7,166 bases of DNA from CAVQEK01 sp964596645 (lineage in GTDB: Bacteria > Bacteroidota > Bacteroidia > Cytophagales > Cyclobacteriaceae): the NCBI GenBank assembly GCA_964596645.1, contig CAZQVB010000074.1:1-7166 (forward strand), in the 5' to 3' direction. Below the pieces are notes generated by a model, which was not told the origin of the DNA, made no database searches, and saw only the letters and a program-made list of their open reading frames with translations. Of the stretch, positions 6,846 through 7,166 are shown piece after piece; position 1 is the stretch's first letter; each line of letters opens with the position of its first letter. A program made the position numbers and the translations under genes.

Positions 6846-6952
6846 TAGCGGCTTTCTGACATCTGCCAATGGGCATAAATGGTTGGGATCAAGGGCCTGC
6901 CCTATTCACGGAAATAATGATTATCTCGCTTTATGATGGGAATGCTATTTAG

Positions 6953-7158
6953 ATGGTGCATCGGCAAAAAGGGCAGTTTTGGCAGCAGAACAATAAGCCA
7001 ATCGAATTGTGGACTCTAAAAGTAATTGAGCAAACGTTTATTCCATTCATGACAATCCGGTGCAGGCCGGGTTTGTGCCAGAGCCGTGGCATTGGAAATA
7101 TAGCAGTGCAATTGATTTTAGTGGCGGGAAAGGTTTGCTTGATATTGACTATATCTGA
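6953..7158 (+). pseudogene. C-terminal remnant of an IS200-like REP-associated transposase (RAYT), frameshifted
   Basis: Two plus-strand frames together spell the end of a RAYT/transposase IS200-like protein. The first (6953-7033) reads GQFWQQNNKPIELWTLKVIE Q. The second (7036-7158) reads VYSIHDNPVQAGFV, PEPWHWKYSSAIDFSGG and KGLLDIDYI and ends at TGA 7156-7158. This matches the family order FWQQ-x-N-x-PIEL, KVIEQ, YIHNNPVxAGxV, YSSAxDY, KGLLDI. Between the parts, 11 bases (7034-7044) stand where 12 are expected. A lost A in CAAA (7031-7034) would explain the shift, as would a homopolymer sequencing error. The N-terminal two thirds with the HUH motif and catalytic Tyr are absent: a stop (TAG 6950-6952) precedes the match, and 6846-6949 shows no recognisable transposase residues. 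About 68 of an expected ~180 residues remain. It is almost certainly inactive. Confidence 0.82.
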
Positions 7159-7166
7159 GTTCAAAT

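Noticed and set aside
6892..6903. Inverted repeat AGGGC-CT-GCCCT after the permease gene as a terminator
   Set aside because: The stem is only 4-5 base pairs with a cramped loop and has no T-run behind it.
6949..7164. A 71-codon minus-strand frame at the window end
   Set aside because: It is antisense to the transposase remnant, which explains the sequence much better.

Overview
The window looks like ordinary chromosome of a member of the Bacteroidota, probably of the Cytophagales type. This rests on three things. The first gene belongs to the short replicative-type polymerase family seen in that phylum. Promoter-like TAnnTTTG boxes (TAACTTTG at 3760 and 5076) match the Bacteroidota sigma consensus, and no clear Shine-Dalgarno sequences precede the starts. 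The proteins themselves (secreted TonB C-terminal-domain protein, lipoprotein PQQ sugar dehydrogenase, family I pyrophosphatase, AI-2E family permease) read like Bacteroidota members. A run of 76 N at 222-297 shows that this is draft sequence with a scaffold gap inside the first gene.

Layout, all on the plus strand: (1) 2-2701, the C-terminal ~900 residues of an accessory DNA polymerase III alpha subunit, cut by the window edge. (2) 2702-2955, an intergenic stretch with a degenerate 7-base tandem repeat, a small hairpin with a T-run, and a weak promoter candidate. (3) 2956-3645, a secreted protein with a stand-alone TonB C-terminal domain, followed by a strong Rho-independent terminator (3668-3700). 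(4) 3701-3774, a promoter region with two copies of AACTTTGTATCC, 50 bases apart. (5) 3775-4953, a lipoprotein of the PQQ-dependent aldose dehydrogenase family. (6) 5124-5678, inorganic pyrophosphatase behind its own promoter box. (7) 5745-6845, an AI-2E/PerM-type permease, probably starting at TTG. (8) 6953-7158, the decayed C-terminal end of an IS200-like REP-associated transposase (RAYT), with a one-base frameshift. No long open frame marks this remnant; I found it by joining two plus-strand frames.

The genes do not form one pathway. The polymerase is probably part of a translesion/SOS repair cassette whose Y-family partner would lie outside the window. The TonB-domain protein and the dehydrogenase act in the envelope, the pyrophosphatase is cytoplasmic housekeeping, and the permease is an inner-membrane protein. 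A terminator separates the second and third genes, and the pyrophosphatase and permease may be co-transcribed. I see no convincing undescribed multi-gene system here. The points most worth a second look are the hidden transposase remnant, the short polymerase and its degenerate clamp-binding site, the near-leaderless promoter of the dehydrogenase, and the anchorless TonB-domain protein.
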